From contig DGSY01000046.1 in assembly GCA_002394125.1 (NCBI GenBank), forward strand, positions 1 through 19,205: a DNA stretch of 19,205 bases, given 5' to 3'. The position numbers were made by a program, and so were the translations under genes. This DNA comes from Ruminococcus sp. UBA4350 (GTDB lineage: Bacteria; Bacillota; Clostridia; Oscillospirales; Ruminococcaceae). The notes beneath the pieces were generated by a model, which made no database searches, was not told where the DNA came from, and saw only the letters and a list, made by a program, of their open reading frames with translations. Each line of letters begins with the position of its first letter. The first letter of the stretch is position 1. Positions 1-6,265 of this stretch are shown here, piece by piece.

Positions 1-477
1 TCCTGCGATATTGTTGTAGGTCGTGACTGTATCCGGATGTTCCGTACCAAGCACTTTTTCACTGATTGCCAAATCTTTTTGATAAAACGCCAACGCCTTG
101 TCATATTCGCCCTTGGCTTGACAGACTCCTGCGATATTGTTGTAGATCGTGGCTGTAGATGGATGATCCGTGCCGAGCACCTTTTCACGGATTGCCAGAG
201 CTTTTTCATAGAACGCCAATGCCATGTCATAGTCGCCCTTGGCTTGATAGACTCCTGCGATATTATTGTAAGTCGTGGCTATATCTGGATTCTCCGTGCC
301 AAGCACTTTTTCACGGATTGTCAGAGCTTTTTGATAATATTTTAACGCTTCATCATAGTTACATCGAGAATCATACACACGCGCAATATTATTTGCCGTT
401 TGAGCAAGAAGTAATTGTTCTTCTTCTGTCTTATCTTGATATGCGTTAAATATAGAATCGTTAATCAACTCAGTCAT
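1..477 (-). CDS. Tetratricopeptide-repeat protein, partial (C-terminus outside the window)
   Basis: The reading frame is open from the ATG at 477-475 to the window edge, giving 159 residues. After about 24 N-terminal residues come kinesin-light-chain-type TPR units of 42 residues, with the recurring motifs YNNIAGVYQAKGDYD and ALAIREKVLGT.HP. The DNA repeats with an exact 126-bp period (unit starts near 1, 127 and 253) and high identity, which suggests recent duplication. The ATG overlaps the stop of the upstream NTPase gene in an ATGA, and a GGAGGTGG lies about 10 nt before it, so the two are very probably translationally coupled. TPR arrays bind proteins or peptides, and in STAND proteins such repeats often form the sensor region. 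Here the repeats are on a separate polypeptide, so a role as sensor or partner of the NTPase is inferred. No catalytic domain is seen in the visible part. Confidence 0.88.
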   Translation of the reverse strand, partial: MTELINDSIFNAYQDKTEEEQLLLAQTANNIARVYDSRCNYDEALKYYQKALTIREKVLGTENPDIATTYNNIAGVYQAKGDYDMALAFYEKALAIREKVLGTDHPSTATIYNNIAGVCQAKGEYDKALAFYQKDLAISEKVLGTEHPDTVTTYNNIAG

Positions 478-2528
478 ACTCTTACTTCCACCTCCGCTTC
501 ATATCGGTATTCACGAGAAAAATCAACTTGAGATCTTATAGGTCCTGCCATACAAACATCTCCTTGTGCCTTTTCCACTCTGAAAAGCAACGCCTTTATA
601 TATATATCCATAAACCCCTGCGATAAATAAAGAGAGGGATTATCAGCGACCCATTTTTTTAGCACATCCAAATATTTTTGACGTTCCTCATCAGAGTTAG
701 CTTCACAAACAGTTTTGTATATGACCTCAGCGTAATAGGTGTTTTCCACAGAATTCTCAGCCATTTTTTTACTGCAAAGCTTTTCATAAAGCGTACTGGC
801 TTTTGAAAACCAGTTAGCTATACAACGTGAAAAAAAAGTACGACCATATTCTTGTTGAATCAAGGTGGAAAACCATTCTTTTTTTTTCTCATCACCTATA
901 TGTTCGTTCCATTCAGCTAAAAATAAGAATTCTCCAATCAGATCTGGCTTCAGCGGAGAAACGGTACCATCTTCTATAACTTCACTTAGATCGCTATAAT
1001 AACTGTTTATTGATTTAGGATCTCCCCCAAAATGCCTATCTACTATTTTCAATTTATCACATATTTCTGATGGCTCATTTTCCAATTTAATTCCATCAGA
1101 GGCTGTTGCAAAAGCAAGAATATTATATCCAGCTCTTATAAGTTTATCCTTTGCGCCCTCTGTTCTCTTATATCGGTTTGAGATTATTGTCTCAGAATGA
1201 TCAAAATAATTCTTTAGCAGTGCATCTGCATCCAGTTCTGTAATAGTCCCGTCTCGCAAATAGGCATCGGCAACTAATAAGAGAAACAAACAGCGAACAG
1301 GTTGTTTATTAATAGAAAGTGTTTTAGCCGTTTTAATAATATAGTTACATTCATCTTGATTTAACGTGTTTTTTTTGTAGTTTTTTTCCTTAACGGCCGG
1401 ATTTTCACTAGATGGATGTTCACTTTTAGCAAGATCCTTTATGATTTTAGAATACACTTCATTGGCTTCGCTATCATCATCAGATAAATCAGCATTTGTC
1501 AAATCTATCGGTTCCTTTAAATAAGCATATTCATTTATTTCACACGCTTCAGAACTATTCAGAAAGTTAGTATACCATACTGGCTGCCTTTCCAACAGCA
1601 GTATTTTTGCATCAATCGGTTTTTTGCTTAGCATCTGAACCAGTTCTATCAAAGGCTTTTCAAATTGTGCTGCATAGTCACAGATAAACAAAATCGGTGA
1701 GGGATAATTGCATTCTGATCGACTACATAATTGCGAAAAAGCGGCCTGATCAAGCCAAACTGGCTGTCTATGATATTTTTCTTTAATCGCAAAATAGCGA
1801 GCAAGCTTGCTCTTTCCACACCCTCCGGGACCAGCAATCCCCCAAATTGAAATGTTGGGTTGCTTTACAAAAACACCTAATCGATCAAGTTCACGTTTTC
1901 TTCCATAGAAACCGATTTGAGAGCTTCTATAGCTGAATACATTATCTTGTTTATCAAAAAAGCGTGGAAGTTCAGCATTATCAATATATTCCGCGAAAGA
2001 ATCCTTGTATTTCAATGCTTCAAGCATGGAATCTCTTTCTTTGGCAAGAGTTTCAAAGGAATACAGCTTGCCCAAAATAGCTTCTTCCGCATTAGAAGCC
2101 ACTTCCAGAAGCGGTAAGTTAGAATACACAGGAGCAAGAATCTGTTCCATTGCTCGCTGATACTCTTCAGCAGATGGGTCTGTCTCAGCACTTTTGCCAT
2201 ACAATTCTTCTGTTAGTTCAATACTGTAGTCTTTTTCTCGTTTATAATAATGCAATATTCGTTTAGCAGAAAAGCACTTCTCATCTGCCAAAGTAACCAA
2301 AACTTTTTCTTTAACATCTTCATAATTATTTTCGTTCCAAGTGATTTTACCTACGCTTTTCACAAGTTCTTGAATGAAACATTCTTTTTTTGAACGTTTA
2401 TTTTGCTTTGCAATCTTTATTCCAATTGAAGTAACATCTGAAACGATTGAAAATAAGCCGGTTGGGAGACCAAACGCTTTCAAAATCAAACTGACAATCT
2501 TTGCAGTTGTGTCGAAATCTGTTCTCAT
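474..2528 (-). CDS. STAND-type P-loop NTPase, probable defence-system switch
   Basis: 684 residues. Walker A is GPGGCGKS at about 233-240, Walker B is ILFICD at 279-284, and a sensor-like arginine follows in LLLERQ (R314). Near 526-536 LKPDLIGEFLF resembles the conserved PDL.GE motif of winged-helix regions in STAND ATPases. Residues 10-40 are hydrophobic and could be a membrane-associated or helical effector segment; residues 40-200 are helical and unrecognised. STAND proteins oligomerise on sensing a trigger and activate a fused or partner effector. This one lacks a recognisable C-terminal sensor repeat, but the overlapping downstream gene encodes TPRs and the upstream gene a nuclease, so the usual parts may be split over three genes. 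The start is the ATG at 2528-2526, preceded by GGAGG with about 8 nt spacing. NTPase function is fairly sure; the defence role is inferred from context. Confidence 0.82.
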   Translation of the reverse strand: MRTDFDTTAKIVSLILKAFGLPTGLFSIVSDVTSIGIKIAKQNKRSKKECFIQELVKSVGKITWNENNYEDVKEKVLVTLADEKCFSAKRILHYYKREKDYSIELTEELYGKSAETDPSAEEYQRAMEQILAPVYSNLPLLEVASNAEEAILGKLYSFETLAKERDSMLEALKYKDSFAEYIDNAELPRFFDKQDNVFSYRSSQIGFYGRKRELDRLGVFVKQPNISIWGIAGPGGCGKSKLARYFAIKEKYHRQPVWLDQAAFSQLCSRSECNYPSPILFICDYAAQFEKPLIELVQMLSKKPIDAKILLLERQPVWYTNFLNSSEACEINEYAYLKEPIDLTNADLSDDDSEANEVYSKIIKDLAKSEHPSSENPAVKEKNYKKNTLNQDECNYIIKTAKTLSINKQPVRCLFLLLVADAYLRDGTITELDADALLKNYFDHSETIISNRYKRTEGAKDKLIRAGYNILAFATASDGIKLENEPSEICDKLKIVDRHFGGDPKSINSYYSDLSEVIEDGTVSPLKPDLIGEFLFLAEWNEHIGDEKKKEWFSTLIQQEYGRTFFSRCIANWFSKASTLYEKLCSKKMAENSVENTYYAEVIYKTVCEANSDEERQKYLDVLKKWVADNPSLYLSQGFMDIYIKALLFRVEKAQGDVCMAGPIRSQVDFSREYRYEAEVEVRV

Positions 2529-2624
2529 TTATACGTCCTCCGATTAATAATATTATGGAGCATCCTATAAAATAATACTGAACAAACAATATTTCATGCA
2601 CGAGGATTCTGTTTTCGATTATGT

Positions 2625-3080
2625 CTAGCTTTCAATAAACACCCTCACAAGCCCCTGATGCTTCTGCTCAAGGTCATTCTTGATCGCGGCAGGATTGTGC
2701 AGGATCTTTGACAGTTCAGCGTATTCGGTATCACCTGCCAGCAGATTCTTGAAAAGGAGAGTATCACCGTTTGAGAGGTAAACAAGGGGAATCATGCCGT
2801 CAACCCATGTGCCGTACCAATCCTGCGGATGCTGCGCATATGCTTCTGCTTGATCTGCAACATCTTCGCCCAGCGAATTTTCCGCACGCTTTGCTTCCAG
2901 AACGGCGATGACCTTATCTTCAACAAAGAACAGATAATCACTCTCGGTGTTGTCACTCATCAGTCCCTCGCATATGGCAGATGTTGTTGCAGGCACATAC
3001 TCGTCCCTCGAAACAACATACCAACCGGACTTTTTCAGAAAGGCATCAATCTTTTGACGGGCTTTTTGTTCGGGTGTCAT
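2625..3080 (-). CDS. Stand-alone HsdR N-terminal-like PD-(D/E)xK nuclease domain
   Basis: 151 residues that match only the N-terminal domain of type I restriction endonuclease subunit R: the opening TPEQKARQKID, then DYLFFVEDKVIAVLEAKR, then QAEAY. These give the nuclease residues D48, E62 and K64 and the Q77-x-x-x-Y81 motif of RecB/HsdR-type nucleases, all intact. HsdR proteins are around 1000 residues with helicase domains; none are encoded here, and no hsdM or hsdS is nearby. The ORF has a normal ATG, a strong GGGGG ribosome site and a clean TAG stop, so it may be a working small nuclease rather than debris. It lies 37 nt after the preceding gene and 96 nt before the STAND NTPase, on the same strand. 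Acting as effector for that NTPase is an inference; a truncated hsdR remnant is the alternative. Confidence 0.75.
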   Translation of the reverse strand: MTPEQKARQKIDAFLKKSGWYVVSRDEYVPATTSAICEGLMSDNTESDYLFFVEDKVIAVLEAKRAENSLGEDVADQAEAYAQHPQDWYGTWVDGMIPLVYLSNGDTLLFKNLLAGDTEYAELSKILHNPAAIKNDLEQKHQGLVRVFIES

Positions 3081-3117
3081 ATATAATCCCCCTTCAGAAT
3101 CTAACTAACTGCTCGGC

Positions 3118-3870
3118 TTATTTTATCCCTGTAAACATTTCCTGATAGGAAACACCTGTATGATTTCGAATTTCAGCTAGTTCTGAATAAAAGAATCCTA
3201 GGGACGAGGTATTATAAAGTGGCTTTTTTCCAAAATACAAAAAATCCATTTTTTCACGCAAAAAACATTTGGATCGAAACTGTTCACGATCAATGCCTTT
3301 CTGAGCTAAATGATAAAGCACAATACGCGAAAGCTGAATCTGTACAATGCGGAAAATTTCCGTATCCGCATTCATATCCATTATATCCAAAATATCATAC
3401 AGTATTTCTCTGTCCGTTGAGATAGTTTTTGAAGGAGCCTTTTGGGGCTTAAATTGAATGTTGCCGTCATCAGTCAGATACTCCATTGAACAATTAACAT
3501 AGTTACAAATTCGTTCAAGCTGTTCTTCTGATATTTCAGTGCCGTTTCTCATAACGATAAGATGGCCTTCATAAGTACGAATTCTCAATAGACCTTTTCG
3601 TCTGTATCGCCCACCCAATTTTGAATCCGATTGCTGTGAAAAAGCTTCCTCATCCGTCTTTTCAACAGAATCATCTCGCTGTTCAATCTGATACTGGAGT
3701 GGAAATGCATCCTGCCAATCCCTGTATTCCTCTTCCAAAATTTGTCCCTGAGCCAACAAATCATGCATCTGATGCCAATAGCCTAAGGCTTCGCTGAGTC
3801 CTTCGTTGAGAGAGCAAACACCGTAGGCTATACGTGGCGTGTCATCGTTTGTAACGATTTGAGTGGGCAC
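3118..3870 (-). CDS. Hypothetical protein, possible regulator of the defence-like cluster (start uncertain)
   Basis: The open frame continues back to a TTG at 4128, but its first 90 codons lie antisense to a convincing excisionase gene, so the true start is probably further in. A GTG at 3870, with GATGGG 6 nt before it, would give 250 residues; the first ATG, at 3768, gives 216. I do not recognise the family. The segment ISEEQLERICNYVNCSMEYL resembles the last helices of Cro/CI-type helix-turn-helix proteins (compare the common pattern ..LxxICxxLNCSxDYLL), and the C-terminus has ELAEIRNHTGVSYQEMF, faintly like another helix-turn-helix start. It is the first gene of a minus-strand run and ends 37 nt before the nuclease gene. 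A regulatory role is a weak inference. Confidence 0.6.
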   Translation of the reverse strand: MPTQIVTNDDTPRIAYGVCSLNEGLSEALGYWHQMHDLLAQGQILEEEYRDWQDAFPLQYQIEQRDDSVEKTDEEAFSQQSDSKLGGRYRRKGLLRIRTYEGHLIVMRNGTEISEEQLERICNYVNCSMEYLTDDGNIQFKPQKAPSKTISTDREILYDILDIMDMNADTEIFRIVQIQLSRIVLYHLAQKGIDREQFRSKCFLREKMDFLYFGKKPLYNTSSLGFFYSELAEIRNHTGVSYQEMFTGIK

Positions 3871-3900
3871 AGCATACCCATCATTCCGGAATCCAAAACG

Positions 3901-4125
3901 ATGGAGCCGGACCACAGACGCAAAACTGTTCCAAAATCCGATCAGTGTGCTTTTATGCGTGTTGAGGAATGCCAAAGTATCCTTGGCGTCAGTTTGGCTT
4001 CCGTTTACAATATGGCAAAGCAGGCTGCCGAAACTAATAAGCCTTTCCGGGTGATTCTGTTTAATCGCACATATTTGATCGAAAAATCTTCGTTTTTCGC
4101 CTATGCCTTCGGCACGCAGGAGTAA
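3901..4125 (+). CDS. Excisionase-like DNA-binding protein (xis)
   Basis: The core is RVEECQSILGVSLASVYNMA followed by PFRVILFNRTYLIEKSSFFAY, the layout of small excisionase/AlpA-like winged helix-turn-helix proteins: a helix-turn-helix with ILGVS and then a beta-wing ending in a basic or aromatic stretch. The gene ends 5 nt before the integrase ATG, the usual xis-int order, and the integrase ribosome site lies inside its last codons. Possible starts are TTG 3859 (88 residues), ATG 3901 (74 residues, chosen because GGAA lies about 9 nt upstream) and ATG 3955 (56 residues, just the core). Excisionases bend DNA at the attachment site and direct the integrase to excision. It overlaps, antisense, the extended form of the minus-strand hypothetical ORF. 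Confidence 0.65.
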   Translation: MEPDHRRKTVPKSDQCAFMRVEECQSILGVSLASVYNMAKQAAETNKPFRVILFNRTYLIEKSSFFAYAFGTQE

Positions 4126-4130
4126 CAAAT

Positions 4131-5627
4131 ATGGCGTCAGTATTTGAAAAAAAGCTGAAAAAGAAAAGCCGATACTATGTCATACAAACCTATCACGATG
4201 AAGAATACGAGCTTCTCCATTCAGGCAAAAAGCCACAGCATTGGCACAAATGCAAAAACAAAGATGAAGCGAACGAATTATTGCCCCTCGTTCAAAAAGC
4301 AGAGGACAAAGGGGTAATTTATAAAAAGCCTCGTTATTCAACAAATAAGCCGCTTCACTATATTAATACAGCGTCATCCGGCAGCATGACCAACCAAGAT
4401 CTGATCGAAAGATATATGGAGAAGAAATGCATGGATGGGGAATGGCAAGCTCGCACTGCCTATTCCAACAGGCATTTAGCAGAGAACTACATTTACCCAT
4501 ATATTGGCGATGATACCGTGGATGTCATAGATACGCCTTATCTTCAGTTATATTATCGAGATCTACAGAACCATCCGTCAATTCATCCGAGAGATCCGAA
4601 CAACCCAAATATTTCAGCTCGTACCATTAAGGAAATTCACAAAATTCTTCGTCCGGCCTTTAAGTATGCAGTTCAGTTAGGAGTGATAAAAGTGAATCCG
4701 GCTAATGAAGTTTCGTTGCCCAAAGAAAAGCCGTTCAAGAGAAAGCAGTGGACTCTTGAGGAAGTTCAAGAAGCGCTGCGCAAGTGTCCTGATCGTGAAT
4801 TGGAGTTGATTATCGGCTTTATGTGTGCTTGCGTATTAAGATCGGGCGAAATACTCGGGTTACGCTGGAGTGACATCGAGTTGCCCGAGCATGATACGAT
4901 TGGTAAACTAAATATCCGAAGTTCGCTTGCACGATTGACATTCGAGGATATTCGCCGTACTGGAACAGTCATTCATTTTCAGTTTCCAAATGAAGTTCCC
5001 AATAGCAAAACGTCATTGTTTTTGAAAGAAGTCAAGACAGAGCGCAGCGATTGAGATAATTTTATTCCTGATTATGTTTTGCGCAGATTGCTTATTCAAA
5101 AAGCACAGGACGAAGCGTATAAGAAGAAGTACAAGGGTGTCTATCAGGATTTCAATCTCGTATTCCATCAAAAGAATGGACGCCCTTATACAGATGAGCT
5201 TATGACAAAACGGTTCAACAAGTATGTATCCTTTTGCTCGCTTAAGCAGGTTCAACTCTACAGTCTGCGGCATTCAGGCGCCACGATTCAAATGGCCGTT
5301 TCAGGTAATGACATCAAGGCAGTACAGGCCAATATGGGACATTCGACGCCTGAGATGCTCACACGAATTTATTTATCTCCTGTTGAAGAGCACCGTAAAG
5401 AAATTGCCCGGAAGCTGGACAAAGTAGTATTCGATCCGTTGGAAACCGAAGAAGAGTCCAAAGCTGCCGAGCAAGCTAATATACAATAGGTAACGCCGGA
5501 TCAGCTCATGGATCTGTTCCATTCACTTGCGGCGGATCAGCAAAAAGAAATCATGAAAAAGCTGGATGTGCTCTCCTCTGAATCTTCAAACGCCGAAGAC
5601 AATCCTAAAAAAAACAATGCTAAATAA
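4131..5627 (+). pseudogene. Tyrosine recombinase (integrase) with two in-frame stop codons
   Basis: One frame runs for 498 codons from the ATG at 4131 (GCAGGAG 8 nt upstream) to TAA at 5625-5627, interrupted by TGA at 5052-5054 (codon 308) and TAG at 5487-5489 (codon 453). The first part holds the SAM-like core-binding domain and the first catalytic arginine in CVLRSGEILGLRW (R237) with a lysine near 302. The part after TGA has YSLRHSGAT (R380, H381), MGHST (H404) and the nucleophile Y414 in LTRIY. The tail after TAG continues sensibly as VTPDQLMDLFHSLAADQQKE and so on. Both stops fit single C-to-T changes (CGA to TGA, CAG to TAG). The first fragment (307 residues) lacks the nucleophile, so the enzyme should be dead unless the TGA is read through. 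The next fragment could start at TTG 5079. It points toward the tRNA-Arg attachment site 222 bp away. Confidence 0.88.
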
Positions 5628-5807
5628 AATATATAGAACCATTAGAATATATAATCCGAATTTAAACCGATTTGAAGAATCTTTGAAGAATTCTATAACC
5701 CAGTGAGAACAGCAGCCGAAATTAGAACGATGTTGCTCTAATAAAGAGAGCCGTCCATGGGTTTATCCAAATCAGCTTTCGCCATCAACAGCTCCCTAAA
5801 ATGAAGC
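5628..5807. other. Non-coding stretch between integrase and tRNA-Arg
   Basis: No ORF with a credible start or similarity is seen. It is AT-rich and contains a short direct repeat (GAAGAATC and GAAGAATT near 5676-5701) and a copy of TTTCGCCAT at 5777-5785, which is complementary to the left arm of the hairpin that follows. In integrative elements this position usually holds the arm-type integrase binding sites, which is an inference here. Confidence 0.4.
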
Positions 5808-5842
5808 ATGGCGAAAATGCGTAATCCACGCATTTTCGCCAT
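5808..5842 (-). repeat. Perfect 15-bp inverted repeat just downstream of tRNA-Arg
   Basis: The arms at 5808-5822 and 5828-5842 (ATGGCGAAAATGCGT and its complement) are exact, with a 5-nt loop. It begins 8 nt past the tRNA 3' end on the tRNA strand, the right place for a transcription terminator, but what follows is TTCATTTTA rather than a clean T-run. A third partial copy of the arm at 5777-5785 allows an alternative pairing. Terminator, or integrase/excisionase binding site at the element end, are both possible. Confidence 0.6.
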
Positions 5843-5849
5843 AATCAAG

Positions 5850-5923
5850 CACCCCGAACCGGAATCGAACCGATGGCCTGGTGCTTAGGAGGCACCCGCT
5901 CTATCCTACTGAGCTATCGGGGC
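5850..5923 (-). tRNA. tRNA-Arg (anticodon CCT)
   Basis: A complete 74-nt cloverleaf on the minus strand. The acceptor arm is GCCCCGA/TCGGGGT (first pair G-T), the D-stem GCTC/GAGC, the anticodon stem GGTGC/GCACC around the loop CTCCTAA (anticodon CCT, reading AGG), and the T-arm ATCGG/CCGGT with TTCGATT. The discriminator is G and CCA is not encoded. A TATAAT at 5929-5934 lies only 5 nt before the tRNA; a stronger promoter is at 6138-6166, beyond two orphan 5' halves. The anticodon loop contains the repeated core that marks the insertion site of the neighbouring element. Confidence 0.93.
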
Positions 5924-6058
5924 TTATAATTATATACAACAGATTATCGCGTGGTTAAAAGTACTCTTAGGAGGCGGATCCTCTATCCAGCTGAGGTACT
6001 GGGACATATCATAAAAAACAACAGAAAAGGCAATCGCCCGGTGGAAAGTTTAGGAGGC
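5885..6058. repeat. Three tandem attachment-site cores (TTAGGAGGC) in tRNA-Arg sequences
   Basis: The 9-bp core TTAGGAGGC, which is the anticodon loop of tRNA-Arg(CCT) on the other strand, occurs at 5885-5893, 5967-5975 and 6050-6058, with spacings of 82 and 83 bp. Each copy joins a tRNA 5' half on its right; only the leftmost joins a 3' half. Between the cores lie about 44 bp containing CTGTTGT and a -10-like box (TATAAT or TATGAT) just before the next 5' half. The pattern is what repeated recombination at one anticodon-loop att site would leave. Confidence 0.75.
5967..6005 (-). pseudogene. Orphan 5' half of a second, different tRNA-Arg(CCT)
   Basis: On the minus strand it reads GTCCCAG (acceptor), TA, CCTC...GAGG (D-arm), TCCGC and the anticodon loop CTCCTAA, then stops being tRNA-like. 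No 3' half follows; the partner of TCCGC (GCGGA) is missing. Its acceptor and anticodon stem differ clearly from the intact copy, so it was not made by simple duplication of the neighbouring gene and probably arrived with an element. TATGAT lies 2 nt upstream. Confidence 0.75.
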
Positions 6059-6088
6059 AGCCGCTCTATCCTACTGAGCTATCGGGGC
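6050..6088 (-). pseudogene. Orphan 5' half of tRNA-Arg(CCT), probably the original chromosomal half
   Basis: It matches the 5' half of the intact tRNA at 38 of 39 positions. The one difference is in the anticodon stem (GCTGC here, GGTGC in the intact gene), and the 3' arm that would pair is absent. A strong tRNA-type promoter lies about 50 nt upstream at 6138-6166, so this is most likely the original chromosomal 5' half, separated from its 3' half by integration. Confidence 0.75.
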
Positions 6089-6137
6089 ATAAGGAGCGGC
6101 AAAATACAGAATCCGTATATGCCGGCTCACAGGAATT

Positions 6138-6166
6138 ATTATACCACAAGTTCGGCGTCAGGTCAA
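6138..6166 (-). promoter_or_regulatory. Promoter for the tRNA-Arg locus
   Basis: On the minus strand TTGACC (6166-6161), 17 bp, then TATAAT (6143-6138). It faces the orphan half at 6050-6088, so a transcript would run through both orphan halves before reaching the intact tRNA. Confidence 0.75.
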
Positions 6167-6213
6167 GTGCTGAAGTGAAAAAACGGATCGTGTCCATGCA
6201 CATGAACAAAGAA

Positions 6214-6251
6214 AAACCGGAAAGCGTCCGTTTCCGTTCGCTTTCCGGTTT
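6214..6251 (-). terminator. Rho-independent terminator of the xyloglucanase gene
   Basis: A perfect 13-bp stem (6214-6226 with 6239-6251, arm AAACCGGAAAGCG), a 12-nt loop, then TTCTTTG on the minus strand, 15 nt after the GH74 stop codon. Confidence 0.85.
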
Positions 6252-6265
6252 ACTGTATCGTCAGA

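Noticed and set aside
37..449. Plus-strand frames with repeated HFFTDCQ- or LFHGL-type peptides
   Set aside because: They are the shadow of the 126-bp TPR-coding repeat on the other strand.
5052..5054. TGA in the integrase as selenocysteine or a recoded codon
   Set aside because: The position is next to the active-site lysine, where no selenocysteine is known in this family; no insertion-element hairpin was noticed; a second, different stop (TAG) interrupts the same frame; and other genes here end normally at TGA and TAG.
5850..6088. CRISPR array, suggested by regular 82-83 bp spacing
   Set aside because: The repeated part is the 5' half of tRNA-Arg, the copies are divergent and too far apart, and no cas gene is near.
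5951..6178. 75-codon plus-strand frame across the tRNA-half region
   Set aside because: It runs through two tRNA fragments and a promoter on the opposite strand and has no protein features.
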